Part shown: piece by piece, positions 1 to 8,852 of the stretch
Layout: each line of letters begins with the position of its first letter
Numbering within the stretch: position 1 is the stretch's first letter
Source: Actinotignum schaalii FB123-CNA-2
GTDB lineage: Bacteria > Actinomycetota > Actinomycetes > Actinomycetales > Actinomycetaceae
Length of the DNA: 64,000 bases
Reading direction: 5' to 3'
NCBI RefSeq assembly: GCF_000411135.1
Contig: NZ_KE150262.1
Span: 176,419-240,418, forward strand
Position numbers and translations under genes: made by a program
The notes under the pieces: model-generated
The model's input: the letters and a program-made list of their open reading frames with translations, nothing else
What the model was told of the DNA's origin: nothing
Databases searched by the model: none

Positions 1-595
1 GGCCATTCGTGACCGCGAGCTGCCCGGCCGGCGGCAGCGAGGCCAGCGAGTAAAGCTGTTCAGGTTTCACGCTCACCCGAGCGTGGTACGTAGCCGGGGT
101 GATGGAGCCGATGCTTTCCCCGATAGCTACCGGCTGCCCCACGAGCACATCCACCGCCACGGTGCCGCTCACCGGGGCGAGCACATTCACGTAACTCACT
201 TCGATATAGGGCTCACCGGGCACTTCCACTTCGGTGCCGTCCTCAAAAGTTTCCACGGTGGCGGCGGTGGTTTTTTCTTCCTCGTGGCGGATACGTAGCA
301 ACCGGTCGCCTTCATTGACGACGGCGCCCGCCTTGACATCGACCACATCTACGGTGCCGGTGGCGGTGGCCCGCACGGGGGTGGCCGGATTCCGCATGAC
401 GGTGGCATCAAGCGTGAGGGAATTATCGATATCCCCCGGCATGGCCACCACCGTCGGGATGGTGAAATCCCCCTGGGCCACGAGTTCCGCGGAGCTGCGT
501 TGGTTGGGGAAAAATGCGAATTTCACGAGGGCTGCCGCGATGACAAGACCGAGCAGGAGTTTGATGACCTGGAAAATGGTGTCAGTTTTCTTCAT
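1..595 (-). CDS. HlyD/MacA-type periplasmic adaptor protein, C-terminus beyond the window edge
   Basis: An open frame reads from ATG at 595 to the window edge with no stop, giving the first 198 residues. An N-terminal membrane anchor (residues about 7-28) is followed by a biotinyl/lipoyl-type hairpin region: TATGTVDVV near residue 80 and LAPVSGTVAVDVLVGQPV near residue 140. This is the usual architecture of membrane-fusion adaptors of MacAB-type ABC exporters. The missing C-terminal half and the partner ABC genes would lie to the left. The family is clear but the substrate is not. It lacks the peptidoglycan-binding insertion seen in the second adaptor of this window (33436-34581). Confidence 0.8.
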   Translation of the reverse strand, partial: MKKTDTIFQVIKLLLGLVIAAALVKFAFFPNQRSSAELVAQGDFTIPTVVAMPGDIDNSLTLDATVMRNPATPVRATATGTVDVVDVKAGAVVNEGDRLLRIRHEEEKTTAATVETFEDGTEVEVPGEPYIEVSYVNVLAPVSGTVAVDVLVGQPVAIGESIGSITPATYHARVSVKPEQLYSLASLPPAGQLAVTNG

Positions 596-747
596 GGGCG
601 GGCACCTTTGCACACGGGAAACAGGGTTCGGCAGGCCGGGCGTGGCACCGAACTACTTGGAAGATTACCGCGCACAAGCCGGAAAATAAATAGGAAAATT
701 CATCATGTTTCTTTTAGTGGGCAATCTAATGTTGGCCAGATACACTA

Positions 748-780
748 CCGCGCCGCGGGGGTTGGGCCTCCGCGGCGCGG
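748..780. terminator. GC-rich hairpin downstream of lysS
   Basis: A perfect 11-bp stem (748-758 with 770-780) encloses an 11-nt loop. It lies about 80-110 bp past the lysS stop codon and upstream of the adaptor gene on the same strand. There is no clear T tract on either side, so it may be a transcription terminator or only a structured spacer. Confidence 0.45.
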
Positions 781-806
781 GCGTCGTCGTACCGAAAAAC
801 TATTTT

Positions 807-869
807 CGGGCCGGGTTGTTTTCCTGACGGGCCGGGTTACTTCCCCAGCGGGCCGGGTTACTTCCCGGG
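807..869. repeat. Three tandem 21-bp repeats covering the lysS stop codon
   Basis: Units at 807-827, 828-848 and 849-869 all begin CGGGCCGGGTT. Units 2 and 3 are almost identical and unit 1 has diverged. The last unit contains the real lysS stop. Because 21 is a multiple of three, the middle unit carries a second stop in the same frame. The pattern looks like a small tandem duplication of the gene end. Confidence 0.75.
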
Positions 870-2375
870 TTTAATGAAGGGGAAGGTGATCGTTTCGCGG
901 ATCCCCAGGCCGGTCATGGCGGTGAGGAGGCGGTCGATGCCCATCCCCATGCCGCCGGTGGGCGGGAAGCCCTGTTCCATGGCGGCGAGGAAGTCCTCAT
1001 CGAGCTGCATGGCTTCCGGGTCGCCGTTAGCAGCTTCGATGGATTGCTGGGTGAGGCGTTCGCGCTGGATAACCGGGTCGGCCAGCTCGGAATAGGCGGT
1101 GCCCAGTTCCATGCCCCGCACATACAGGTCCCATTTTTCGGTCAGGCCCTTCTTGGTGCGGTGCGGGCGGGTGAGCGGGGAGGTGTCCTCGGGGAAGTCG
1201 TACACGAAGGTGGGTGCGTAGAGCTGGTCCCCGCACAATTCTTCGAAGAGTTCTTCCACGATTTTGCCGTTCACCCAGAAAGGCGCAACCGCGATATCGC
1301 GGGCTTCCGCGAGAGCTTCGAGGCGTTCGCGCGGGGTGTCCACGGTGATTTCTTCACCCACGGCCGCGGAGACAGATTCGTAAAGATCGAGTTTCTGCCA
1401 TTCGCCACCCAGGTCATATTCGGTGCCGTCATTCAGGGTGACGGTGGTGGTGCCCAGGGTGTCCAGGCATGCCTGCTGGACGAGATTCCGGGTGAGCTCG
1501 GCCATCGTATCGTAGGTGGCGTAGGCCTGGTAGGCCTCGAGCGCGGTAAATTCCGGGGAGTGGGTGGAGTCCGCACCTTCGTTGCGGAAGTTCCGCCCGA
1601 TTTCGAAAACGCGATCCACGCCGCCTACCACCGCGCGCTTGAGGTAAAGCTCGGTAGCAATGCGCAGGTAGAGGTCCTCATCATAGGCATTAATATGCGT
1701 CTGGAAGGGCCGGGCCGCGGCACCGCCGTGGATGGGCTGCAGAATCGGGGTTTCGATTTCCACGTAGCTGCGGCGGTCAAAATTGGCGCGCAGCGACTTC
1801 ATAACCCCGGCGCGCAGCCGCACCATATCACGGGCGGCCGGGCGGGTGATGAGGTCGAGGTGGCGCATCCGCACCCGCGATTCTTCGTTGAGGGCAACGT
1901 CTTCGCCGGCTTCGTTCTGGTAGATCTTGGGGAGGGGGCGCAGGGCCTTGGAGGCCATCTGCCATTCGTGGGCGAAAACGGAGAGTTCGCCACGCTTGGA
2001 GGCCCCCACGTGCCCGGATACGAAAATGAAATCGCCCAGGTCAACATCTTGTTTGTAGGCGGCCAGCCGTTCTTCACCCACGTGCGCGAGGGAGAGAATC
2101 ACCTGGAGGCGGTTCCCGCGCCCGTCTTGCAGGGTGGCGAAAGCAATTTTGCCGCCGGTGCGGGACAGCATGACACGCCCGGCGATGCCCACCGAGGTCT
2201 CGGTTAGTTCTTCGCCGGCTTCAATATCACTGTATTCTTCCCGGATGTCCGGGATGGTGGCGGTGATGGGAAGTTCGGCCGGGTAGGCTTCGGTTCCTTC
2301 CGCGAGCAGGCGGGCGCGCTTCTCCAGCCGGATACGCATCTGTTCCGGGGTTTCACTATCAAGAAATTCACTCAC
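858..2375 (-). CDS. lysS: Lysyl-tRNA synthetase, class II
   Basis: This enzyme charges tRNA-Lys in the cytoplasm. The protein has an N-terminal OB-fold anticodon-binding domain (about residues 50-160) and a class II catalytic core. Motif 2 is visible as FEIGRNFRNEG and motif 3 as GMGMGIDRLL near the C-terminus, and the TELYLK segment is typical of LysRS. About 505 residues is normal for the family. I chose the GTG at 2375 because it gives the usual actinobacterial opening VSEFLDSETPEQMRIR and starts 4 bp after the stop of the DUF2520 gene. An upstream ATG at 2411 would overlap that gene. It is the last gene of a minus-strand cluster. Confidence 0.95.
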   Translation of the reverse strand: MSEFLDSETPEQMRIRLEKRARLLAEGTEAYPAELPITATIPDIREEYSDIEAGEELTETSVGIAGRVMLSRTGGKIAFATLQDGRGNRLQVILSLAHVGEERLAAYKQDVDLGDFIFVSGHVGASKRGELSVFAHEWQMASKALRPLPKIYQNEAGEDVALNEESRVRMRHLDLITRPAARDMVRLRAGVMKSLRANFDRRSYVEIETPILQPIHGGAAARPFQTHINAYDEDLYLRIATELYLKRAVVGGVDRVFEIGRNFRNEGADSTHSPEFTALEAYQAYATYDTMAELTRNLVQQACLDTLGTTTVTLNDGTEYDLGGEWQKLDLYESVSAAVGEEITVDTPRERLEALAEARDIAVAPFWVNGKIVEELFEELCGDQLYAPTFVYDFPEDTSPLTRPHRTKKGLTEKWDLYVRGMELGTAYSELADPVIQRERLTQQSIEAANGDPEAMQLDEDFLAAMEQGFPPTGGMGMGIDRLLTAMTGLGIRETITFPFIKPGK

Positions 2376-2379
2376 ATGG

Positions 2380-3228
2380 TCATGGTAGACGACGCCGCGC
2401 CGCCCGGTCACGTGACGCGGCCCGTATCACCCGATAGACAGGCGGAATATCAGGATAGTTTCCGGTAGCTGCCAGGGCTTCCACAGCGGCAATATCGTCC
2501 GGAGCGGGGGCGTCTTCTTCATGTGTGGCGACGACGCCGCCAGCTGGCGGGGCGATGAGTTCGACACCGGCGTCGGCCATGGCGAGCGCCTGTTCTTGGA
2601 GCCCGCGGGCGAAGCTGGGTTCGAGGCCGGCGGCTTCGAGCATGCGCTGGACTTGACCGGCCAGGAGTGCGGTGTGCCGGGAGGCGTGGGTGAGGGCCGC
2701 GGTGTAGAGTCCACGGTTTTCTTCGGCGAGCGCGCTGGGTTCTCCCCCGAGTTCACTCACGAGGGCCATGCCGATGGGCAGGAGGGGCGCGGAGGTGGTG
2801 ACTGCCCAGGTGGCGCCGATGAGTTGGCGCATATCGAGGGAGGTCCCGGTGAAGGTCAGGGCCGGGTGGAGGGCGAGGGTGAGGGCGCCGGCAGCGGCCG
2901 CGTCCCGGAGTACGCCCGTGCCGAAACGCGCGCTGGTGTGGATGACGAGCTGGCCGGGGCGCCACCATCCCTGCCCGGCGGCGTGTTCCACGACGCCGGG
3001 CAGGGCGGCGTCGGGCAGCGCGAGGAGGATGAGATCCGCGCGGGCCAGTAAGTATTCAGTTTCGCGCGCGGGTACTGCGGGAAGGAGGGCGTCGAGGCGT
3101 TCACGGCTGGTGCTGCTGCGGGCCACCGCACCGATGACGGTGTGGCCGGCGGCCCGCAGGGCAGCGCCGAGGACGCTTCCGACTTTTCCGGCCGAGATGA
3201 TCCCTATGGCCATCCGGCCGGGTGTCAC
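2380..3228 (-). CDS. Rossmann-fold DUF2520 family protein
   Basis: An N-terminal NAD(P)-binding Rossmann domain (residues 7-120) starts with the glycine-rich IGIISAGKVGSVLG. A helical DUF2520 domain follows (about 130-260), including the ALHPALTFTG stretch typical of the family. Such proteins are usually encoded beside pantothenate genes or lysS in actinobacteria and resemble short-chain reductases, but no reaction is established. It starts at a GTG that overlaps the stop of the ketopantoate-reductase-like gene by 4 bp, so the two are translationally coupled. panC, a frequent neighbour, is absent here. Confidence 0.85.
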   Translation of the reverse strand: MTPGRMAIGIISAGKVGSVLGAALRAAGHTVIGAVARSSTSRERLDALLPAVPARETEYLLARADLILLALPDAALPGVVEHAAGQGWWRPGQLVIHTSARFGTGVLRDAAAAGALTLALHPALTFTGTSLDMRQLIGATWAVTTSAPLLPIGMALVSELGGEPSALAEENRGLYTAALTHASRHTALLAGQVQRMLEAAGLEPSFARGLQEQALAMADAGVELIAPPAGGVVATHEEDAPAPDDIAAVEALAATGNYPDIPPVYRVIRAASRDRAARRRLP

Positions 3229-4094
3229 TTGCGGCCCCGCAACCGATCATCGATAGCGGAGAGCGCGGCGGTGATGGCCGGGGCTGGGACTCCGAGGCGG
3301 GCGGCTTCTTCGAGGACCGCGGTGCCCAGGGAGTGAATTTCGGTGCGGTTGCCGTCCCGCAGGTCACGCGAAAGCGAGGAGTGCGCATCGGGAGCGAGGC
3401 GACGCAGCCAGGCGTGAATTTCCGCGGGGCGGGTGGGTACTTTCTCCATGGTGGCGATGCGGGCCAGTTCGGTGCACATCGCTTCGGTAAGTTCCGGGGC
3501 GCGTTCCATGGCGCGGCCGATGGGTAGCCCGGTGGCGCCGGTCAGCAGGGCCATGGCGCATTGGTTGCGGAGTTTGCGCCACAGCACTTGGTTTTCGGTA
3601 CCGCGGAAGAATACGTCAATTCCGCCGTTGAGGAGCACCCGTGCGATTTCGCCGTCCATGGCGGTGTCGGGCATTTCTACTTTGAGGAATTGGGAGGTGT
3701 GTTCAATAACTCCGGGCGCGGTCCGTTCGCTAATCGTATAGACGGAGCCGGACCAGGATTCCCCTTCGGTGAGGGTGTGGATGGCACGGGCGTGATCGAA
3801 ACCATTGAAGAGCGCCCCCACTTCTTTGGGGCGGGCTGAACGAATGGATTTTTCGATACTGGGGAGGGTGTATGCCTTGGTGCAGAGCAGGATTTCGCTA
3901 CCGCGGGCCGGGCTGGTTAGCGCCGGCACCTGCGCGGTGAAATTACCGAACCGCTTGGATTTAATGACAATTCCGTTGCGGTTAATAGCATCGGCGGTGC
4001 GCTCGGTAGCAACAACCGCGACTTTTTGACCGTTGTGCGCGAGAACCCCCGCGATGAGCCCACCAATACCACCCGGGCCGTAGATATTAAGCAT
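3225..4094 (-). CDS. Ketopantoate reductase (ApbA/PanE) family protein
   Basis: The N-terminal Rossmann motif GPGGIGGLIAG and the segment LWRKLRNQCAMALLTGATG match ApbA/PanE proteins, which reduce 2-dehydropantoate to pantoate with NADPH. The length of 289 residues fits the family. I start it at ATG 4094 (MLNIYGPGG), where the Rossmann strand begins. A longer in-frame extension to 4214 is open but looks non-coding and contains the promoter region. Coupling to the DUF2520 gene and nearness to lysS are common in actinobacteria. PanE paralogs with other substrates exist, so the exact reaction is an inference. Confidence 0.8.
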   Translation of the reverse strand: MLNIYGPGGIGGLIAGVLAHNGQKVAVVATERTADAINRNGIVIKSKRFGNFTAQVPALTSPARGSEILLCTKAYTLPSIEKSIRSARPKEVGALFNGFDHARAIHTLTEGESWSGSVYTISERTAPGVIEHTSQFLKVEMPDTAMDGEIARVLLNGGIDVFFRGTENQVLWRKLRNQCAMALLTGATGLPIGRAMERAPELTEAMCTELARIATMEKVPTRPAEIHAWLRRLAPDAHSSLSRDLRDGNRTEIHSLGTAVLEEAARLGVPAPAITAALSAIDDRLRGRK

Positions 4095-4210
4095 AGGAAT
4101 AATCCTAGATGTAGAAAAATATAAAAGTGCGGCTACGCGACGTGTTTCACTCTTGTACCGGGAAGAAATCACTTTCGGGAACCGGGCTGCGGCCCGACCC
4201 GGGACTATTG

Positions 4211-5935
4211 TCATTCCCTCCGGGGCGCGGCGCTGCCAGCCGGGGGTAATTCGGGGTGCCAGCCGCGCGGCACCTGCCCGCGATCACTCACCGTGGTGGT
4301 GAGGATCTGGCTGGCGGTGGCGCTGTCCATGTGTTTGGCGCGGGCTTCCACCGCCATTCCCACGGTTCCCCAACGCAGGGTGGCCAGTTGGAAACGGCGT
4401 TCTAGCGGTCCTTGGCTAATAATCGCTGATTGGTAGTGTTCGCGCAGCAGGATTGTTACTTCGCGGTACCAGAACCAGCCCCGCCGCATAATAATGACAT
4501 CGTCGCCCACGAAGATTCCGGAGCGTTTCCACCCGATGGGATCCAGCCAGCGCGAGGAGCGCGGATTGGGGATGAACCCGGGTAGGGCGCCATCATCCAG
4601 CAGGTAGGTACGTAGCTGCGCGGCGTTGGGCACGCCCGTTTGCGGGGTGGTTTGCAATGCGGTTTGGAGTGCGGTTTCCGGCGTGGTTTGCAATGCTGTT
4701 TCCGGCACAGGATTGGTAGTTCCCGCAATACCGGCAGCTTCCGGCACCGCATCCGCACCGCTGCCGGGTGCGGTAGCACCCTCCGCGAAGCCGAGTTCGC
4801 GGGCAACGGTGAGCACGTCCTCAACTGTGCCTACCGGGACCAGTGCGTCGTTTGCGGTTTGGGTTGCTTCAAGGAGCGAACCTGACATAACGCAGGCTTG
4901 TAGTTTCCACCAGCCGGGCCAGAGATTGGGTTTCTTGAACGATAGGGCGTGGACGCGATGCTGGGGCAGGGCGAGGGTACGCCGGGAGAAAAGCCCCTCT
5001 TGTTTTTCAATTCCTTCGGCATTGGGCGCGATTCGGGCCTGCCAATTGGCTTGCAGGGAGCTAATGGGCTGCCACACCAACGCGATAATGAGGAAGAGAA
5101 GGGCGAATGATCCTCCTTCTTCGGTGACCAGGTAGCTGATCACCGAACCGGCCACCGTGATGACGGCCAGGATAATCCGCGGGGAGAGCACCAGGGAGGC
5201 GAGGAAACGCCGCCCGGACATGGCGTAGAGCGGCGGGTGTGCCTGCGCCCTGCTCACGGTGGCAAGATCGGGGACTTCGGTGTTTTCTCCGCTGCGCATT
5301 TTTTCCGCCAGGGCGAGGACGAGCGGCCGGAGCTTTTCCGCTTCGTGAAGTGCCAGCCACCCGATCTCTACTTTTTCTCCACCCGAGGTAATGCTGAGGC
5401 TGGCTTGGCGCACCAGCCGGGCAAGCAGTTTTTGAGTGACATCCACACTTTGGATGCGATCCCAGCGCACGTGGCGGTGTTGTTTGAACAGCACACCGCT
5501 GCGCATATGCACCCCATCAGCATCGAACATCCAGGCCATATGGCGCCATTGGATAGCCGCGATAATCCCGGTGATGAGGGTGACACCCACCGCTATGCCC
5601 ACCGCAATCAGCCAGAAAGAACGGAGCAGATCCACAAATTCACTCCAGACAATTCCGGGTGAATCAGTATCTTCCAGGCGTTTGATCGCAATATAGCCGC
5701 CACCTACGATGACAAAGAACCACAGCGAGAGCAGCGAGCTCCACGGTGTCCATTTCGAGACCGGCTGCCAGGTGCCCGATATAGCCGTGGCGCTCACTCC
5801 GGGCGCTGTGGGTAGCGCGCCAGGCGCTGCGGGCAGCGCGTTCGTTACGCCCGGCAGTTCACCGGGCGCGGCCGATACCACGCCGGTTGTTCCCTGCGCG
5901 ATGCCCGATTCCGGGGATGTTTCAGGGCCTGCCAT
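4211..5935 (-). CDS. Large bacterial PH-domain (bPH2) membrane protein, YdbT-like
   Basis: This 574-residue membrane protein has paired hydrophobic segments near residues 70-120 and 240-295. Each pair is followed by a bPH2 module, seen as DGVHMRSGVLFKQHRHVRW.RIQSV and EGIEKQEGLFSRRTLALPQHRVHAL, and a third copy lies near the C-terminus. That arrangement matches YdbT-type proteins, which work with a short YdbS-like partner. The N-terminal 55 residues are Pro/Ala/Gly-rich degenerate repeats of the type PGALPTAPG. A second low-complexity insert with ETALQT repeats sits near residue 415. The ATG abuts the stop of the partner gene, so the two are coupled. No catalytic motif is visible. Confidence 0.85.
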   Translation of the reverse strand: MAGPETSPESGIAQGTTGVVSAAPGELPGVTNALPAAPGALPTAPGVSATAISGTWQPVSKWTPWSSLLSLWFFVIVGGGYIAIKRLEDTDSPGIVWSEFVDLLRSFWLIAVGIAVGVTLITGIIAAIQWRHMAWMFDADGVHMRSGVLFKQHRHVRWDRIQSVDVTQKLLARLVRQASLSITSGGEKVEIGWLALHEAEKLRPLVLALAEKMRSGENTEVPDLATVSRAQAHPPLYAMSGRRFLASLVLSPRIILAVITVAGSVISYLVTEEGGSFALLFLIIALVWQPISSLQANWQARIAPNAEGIEKQEGLFSRRTLALPQHRVHALSFKKPNLWPGWWKLQACVMSGSLLEATQTANDALVPVGTVEDVLTVARELGFAEGATAPGSGADAVPEAAGIAGTTNPVPETALQTTPETALQTALQTTPQTGVPNAAQLRTYLLDDGALPGFIPNPRSSRWLDPIGWKRSGIFVGDDVIIMRRGWFWYREVTILLREHYQSAIISQGPLERRFQLATLRWGTVGMAVEARAKHMDSATASQILTTTVSDRGQVPRGWHPELPPAGSAAPRRE

Positions 5936-6430
5936 TTAGACCCCTTCCATTTCGGCCACGCCGAGGTGGAGGAGACGTTCGCGCACGGCATCAGCTTCTG
6001 CGGTAGGAAGGCCGGGAATGCCCGCATCCGTTTCCATGGAGGCGGTATGGAGGGTGACTTTGGCGAGCCCAAAGCGGCGCAGCAGCGGCCCAGATTGCAC
6101 ATCCACCGTTTGAATACGCCCGTAAGGGACCACATCAATGCGGCGGAACATAATCCCGCGGCACAGGCGCAGCGCAATGTCATCCATCGCATAACCGAGG
6201 TGATTCACCTGCCGGGACAGGATCCGCAGGTGAATCAGGAACCCGAGGACGGGCAGCCCGAGAAGCGGCGCGTAATAGGCGAGCGGTTCGGGGCGCACAA
6301 TAATTCCGAGCACCGCGAGCGCGATGAGGAGCACGAGCCAGAAGCACGCGGCGATAATCCACCGCACCGTGAAGAGTTTGCGCGACACCGCGCGGTAGTC
6401 CCGCCCGGGATCAAGAGGGGTAGTCACCAT
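5936..6430 (-). CDS. Short bacterial PH-domain (bPH2) membrane protein, YdbS-like
   Basis: This 164-residue protein has two membrane segments (about residues 27-70) followed by one bPH2 domain containing DDIALRLCRGIMFRRIDVVPYGRIQTVDV, the family signature. It is encoded immediately upstream of the larger bPH2 protein, the standard YdbS-YdbT pairing. In other bacteria such pairs have been linked to resistance to membrane-active compounds, but function here is inferred from family only. No strong ribosome-binding site precedes the ATG. Confidence 0.85.
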   Translation of the reverse strand: MVTTPLDPGRDYRAVSRKLFTVRWIIAACFWLVLLIALAVLGIIVRPEPLAYYAPLLGLPVLGFLIHLRILSRQVNHLGYAMDDIALRLCRGIMFRRIDVVPYGRIQTVDVQSGPLLRRFGLAKVTLHTASMETDAGIPGLPTAEADAVRERLLHLGVAEMEGV

Positions 6431-6505
6431 GGCTTAACGCTACCAAAGGGGTACGACATAAAAATTGGTTCCCACAAGCACCCACGATTCGCGCGGGATA
6501 CCCGG

Positions 6506-6940
6506 CTACCGCTGATCAATGTGGCACCAGGTATCCACAATCCATCCGACCGCAGCGAGTGCCAGCGCTGCGGCGGTGAGAAGCGCCCAAACGTGCGCAC
6601 TCGCCCGGGTAAAAGAGGTGGAGCCCAGGGCGCTGCAGATCGTGAGCAGGCCACCCGCGCCGGCCAGGAGCGCCCCGCTGCGCAGCCCGGCCGCAGCTCC
6701 TGCCGCCACTCGCAGGGCCGCCAGCCGCGACAGCGATTCCGCACGCCCGCGCCGCAGGCGGCGCACCCTCCAGCCGTACCAGAGCAGCCCCGCCGCGATA
6801 GCGAGCAGCGGCACCCCGGCGAAGGCGGGCACGGCTACCGGATGCGCGGCGAGGAGCCGCCGCAGTGCTTCACCCACCAGCGCGCCGGCCGCGCCCCATC
6901 CCAGGAAGGCCCGCAGATTACGCACGGTGCCCGCCCGCAT
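6506..6940 (-). CDS. DUF3180 family membrane protein
   Basis: A 144-residue protein with four hydrophobic segments (about residues 12-30, 38-56, 82-103 and 115-135). DUF3180 proteins are almost always encoded directly after folK in actinobacteria. This one overlaps the folBK stop by about 23 bp, which supports both the family call and co-transcription. Its function is unknown. A GTG at 6925 is a possible alternative start. Confidence 0.85.
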   Translation of the reverse strand: MRAGTVRNLRAFLGWGAAGALVGEALRRLLAAHPVAVPAFAGVPLLAIAAGLLWYGWRVRRLRRGRAESLSRLAALRVAAGAAAGLRSGALLAGAGGLLTICSALGSTSFTRASAHVWALLTAAALALAAVGWIVDTWCHIDQR

Positions 6941-7841
6941 CTAGGCCGACGCCGCCGCCGACGCTCGTGTGCTCACTTTCGCGGGCGCGCGCCAGTTTCG
7001 CGGTAGCGTCCGGATCGATTTCCTGCCAGGGTTCCATAACAAAGTCTCGGGTATGGGCGCGCGGGTGTGGCAGGGTGAGAAGCGGGTGGGTGCTGCGCAC
7101 TCCTTCCACCCATTCGATATCAAGGTCGAGGGTGCGTGCCCCCCAGTGCATCCGGCGCTCGCGCCCGGCCCGCACCTCAATATCGCGAAGCGCGGCCAGC
7201 ACGTTGAGGGGCGCTAGCTCGGTGGTCAGGCGCATGACCGCATTAAGGTAGTCCGGTTGCGGGGCCTGCCCGGGAGCGAGCACGGGCGCGGTGGTACGGA
7301 ATGAGGAGACCGCATTAATATGGACGGGCAGCGCGGCAATCTGGCTGATAGCGGCGCGCAGGGTTTCCTCGCGCTCGCCCAGGTTCGCGCCCATCCCGAT
7401 CACCATTTCTCTTATGGTTCCCCCACGCGCGATATCAGCCAGGCGGCGCACGGTGACCCGGGCATCCGTGAAGCGCCCCGGTACCGGGGCTTCGGGTTTG
7501 TGCACGGTGACCTCTGCCGCCAGCGCACCGCGCGCGAGGACCCGCTGCGCTACCCGCTCGCCCAGCGTTTCGAGCAAACTGACGGGAGCGCTATCCCCTA
7601 CCGCGCGAGCGTCCTCAGCCAAGTCCGCGTAGGAGATAGTGCCCGCGAGGTCATCTGTTCGTCCGGCCGCGCTGGTATCCACAAGAGCTGCGACGTCGAA
7701 AATAAAAGGGTGGTCCGCTTCGCGTTCGTACTGGTACACACCGTGCCGGGCGGCTACTTCCACACCGGTGATGCTCACGGTATCCAGGCAGCATCCGAGC
7801 ATTGCGAGGGCATCGCGCACGCGCGGGGGTACTCCCATCAT
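6918..7841 (-). CDS. folB-folK: Fused dihydroneopterin aldolase / HPPK
   Basis: This bifunctional folate enzyme has two parts. Residues 1-120 are the aldolase (FolB), with the VAARHGVYQYERE segment and ISYADLAE. From about residue 140 comes the pyrophosphokinase (FolK), with IGMGANLGEREETLRAA, a PDYLNAV segment and the diagnostic RMHWGARTLDLDI. Fusion of FolB and FolK is common in actinobacteria. The ATG at 7841 overlaps the folP stop as ATGA, showing translational coupling. A longer upstream frame lies inside folP and is disregarded. The enzyme catalyses the two steps before FolP. Confidence 0.93.
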   Translation of the reverse strand: MMGVPPRVRDALAMLGCCLDTVSITGVEVAARHGVYQYEREADHPFIFDVAALVDTSAAGRTDDLAGTISYADLAEDARAVGDSAPVSLLETLGERVAQRVLARGALAAEVTVHKPEAPVPGRFTDARVTVRRLADIARGGTIREMVIGMGANLGEREETLRAAISQIAALPVHINAVSSFRTTAPVLAPGQAPQPDYLNAVMRLTTELAPLNVLAALRDIEVRAGRERRMHWGARTLDLDIEWVEGVRSTHPLLTLPHPRAHTRDFVMEPWQEIDPDATAKLARARESEHTSVGGGVGLDAGGHRA

Positions 7842-8851
7842 GAGCGCACGGCCTCCGCGATTCCCGCTGCTTCGCTTCCCGCTACCTCGGGGCGGGCCAC
7901 TCCGGGCTGGGAGGTGGATACCAGTCCGCAGGAGCGCAATTTCGCCACAGTATCCACCGCGATCCGCGAAGAGGCCACATCGTGGACCCGCACCGCCCAC
8001 ACGCCTTTTTCAGCGAAATAGGTGCTCAGTGCGGCGGTGGCTCCGTCCCGCCCGCTGGCCGGCAAGCCTTCCGGGGTGACTTCAGCGAGGAAACGTTTGC
8101 GGGAAACTCCGATGAGGACCGGCATGCCGGCCCACAGGAATTCGTCAATATGGGCCGCGAGGCGCCAATCGTCGTCGCCCATTTTTGCGAAGCCGAAGCC
8201 CGGGTCGATGATGATCCGGGTGGGGGCAATTCCGGCGGCCACTGCTCCCGCCACGCGCTCAAGCACTTCCGTGCTCACCTCGCGCCCGATAGCGCGATAG
8301 CCGGCCAGGGAATTCATAGTTTGCGCGTCCCCGCGCCCGTGCTGGAGCACATAGTAGGCCCCGGATTCCGCCACGGTTGTCCACATGGCACTGTCCCCGC
8401 GCCCGCCGGTCACGTCGTTGATGATGCGTGCACCGGCGGCGCAGGCCCGCGCCGCGGTGTGCGCGTGGTAGGTATCGACCGAGATGGGGATATGTGCGGC
8501 TAGTTCACGCACCACCGGCCCGATGCGTTCCCATTCTTCCGCGGCGCTCAGCAGGGTGGCACCCGGGCGGGTGGATTCCCCGCCGATATCGATGATGTCC
8601 GCCCCGGCAGCGATGAGTTCATGACCGTGGGCGATAGCGGTATCGATTTTGTCCCAGCGCCCGCCGTCGGAAAAAGAATCGGGGGTGACGTTGAGGATAC
8701 CCATAACGCGGGTGCGCGACCCGCCCAGGAGTTCCGGATCGCGCAGCGGCGCGGGCGCGGGGGTGTTCGCGGCCGTGCCCGTAGCTGCGCTTGCTGATGC
8801 ACGTGCGCATGCGCTCGCGGATGCGGTTACTTCCGCCCTTGGTAGTGACAT
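7838..8851 (-). CDS. folP: Dihydropteroate synthase
   Basis: FolP condenses the pterin pyrophosphate with p-aminobenzoate and is the sulfonamide target. Visible motifs are MGILNVTPDSFSDGG (pterin-binding loop), DIIDIGGESTRPG, IINDVTGG, IIIDPGFGFAKM and IGVSRKRFL. The first 40 residues form an Ala-rich low-complexity tail not seen in most homologs. I use the ATG at 8851 because GGGGAG lies 7-8 nt upstream, inside the end of folE. An ATG 18 bp further upstream lacks such a site. The gene sits between folE and folBK in the operon. Confidence 0.95.
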   Translation of the reverse strand: MSLPRAEVTASASACARASASAATGTAANTPAPAPLRDPELLGGSRTRVMGILNVTPDSFSDGGRWDKIDTAIAHGHELIAAGADIIDIGGESTRPGATLLSAAEEWERIGPVVRELAAHIPISVDTYHAHTAARACAAGARIINDVTGGRGDSAMWTTVAESGAYYVLQHGRGDAQTMNSLAGYRAIGREVSTEVLERVAGAVAAGIAPTRIIIDPGFGFAKMGDDDWRLAAHIDEFLWAGMPVLIGVSRKRFLAEVTPEGLPASGRDGATAALSTYFAEKGVWAVRVHDVASSRIAVDTVAKLRSCGLVSTSQPGVARPEVAGSEAAGIAEAVRS

Positions 8852-8852
8852 T

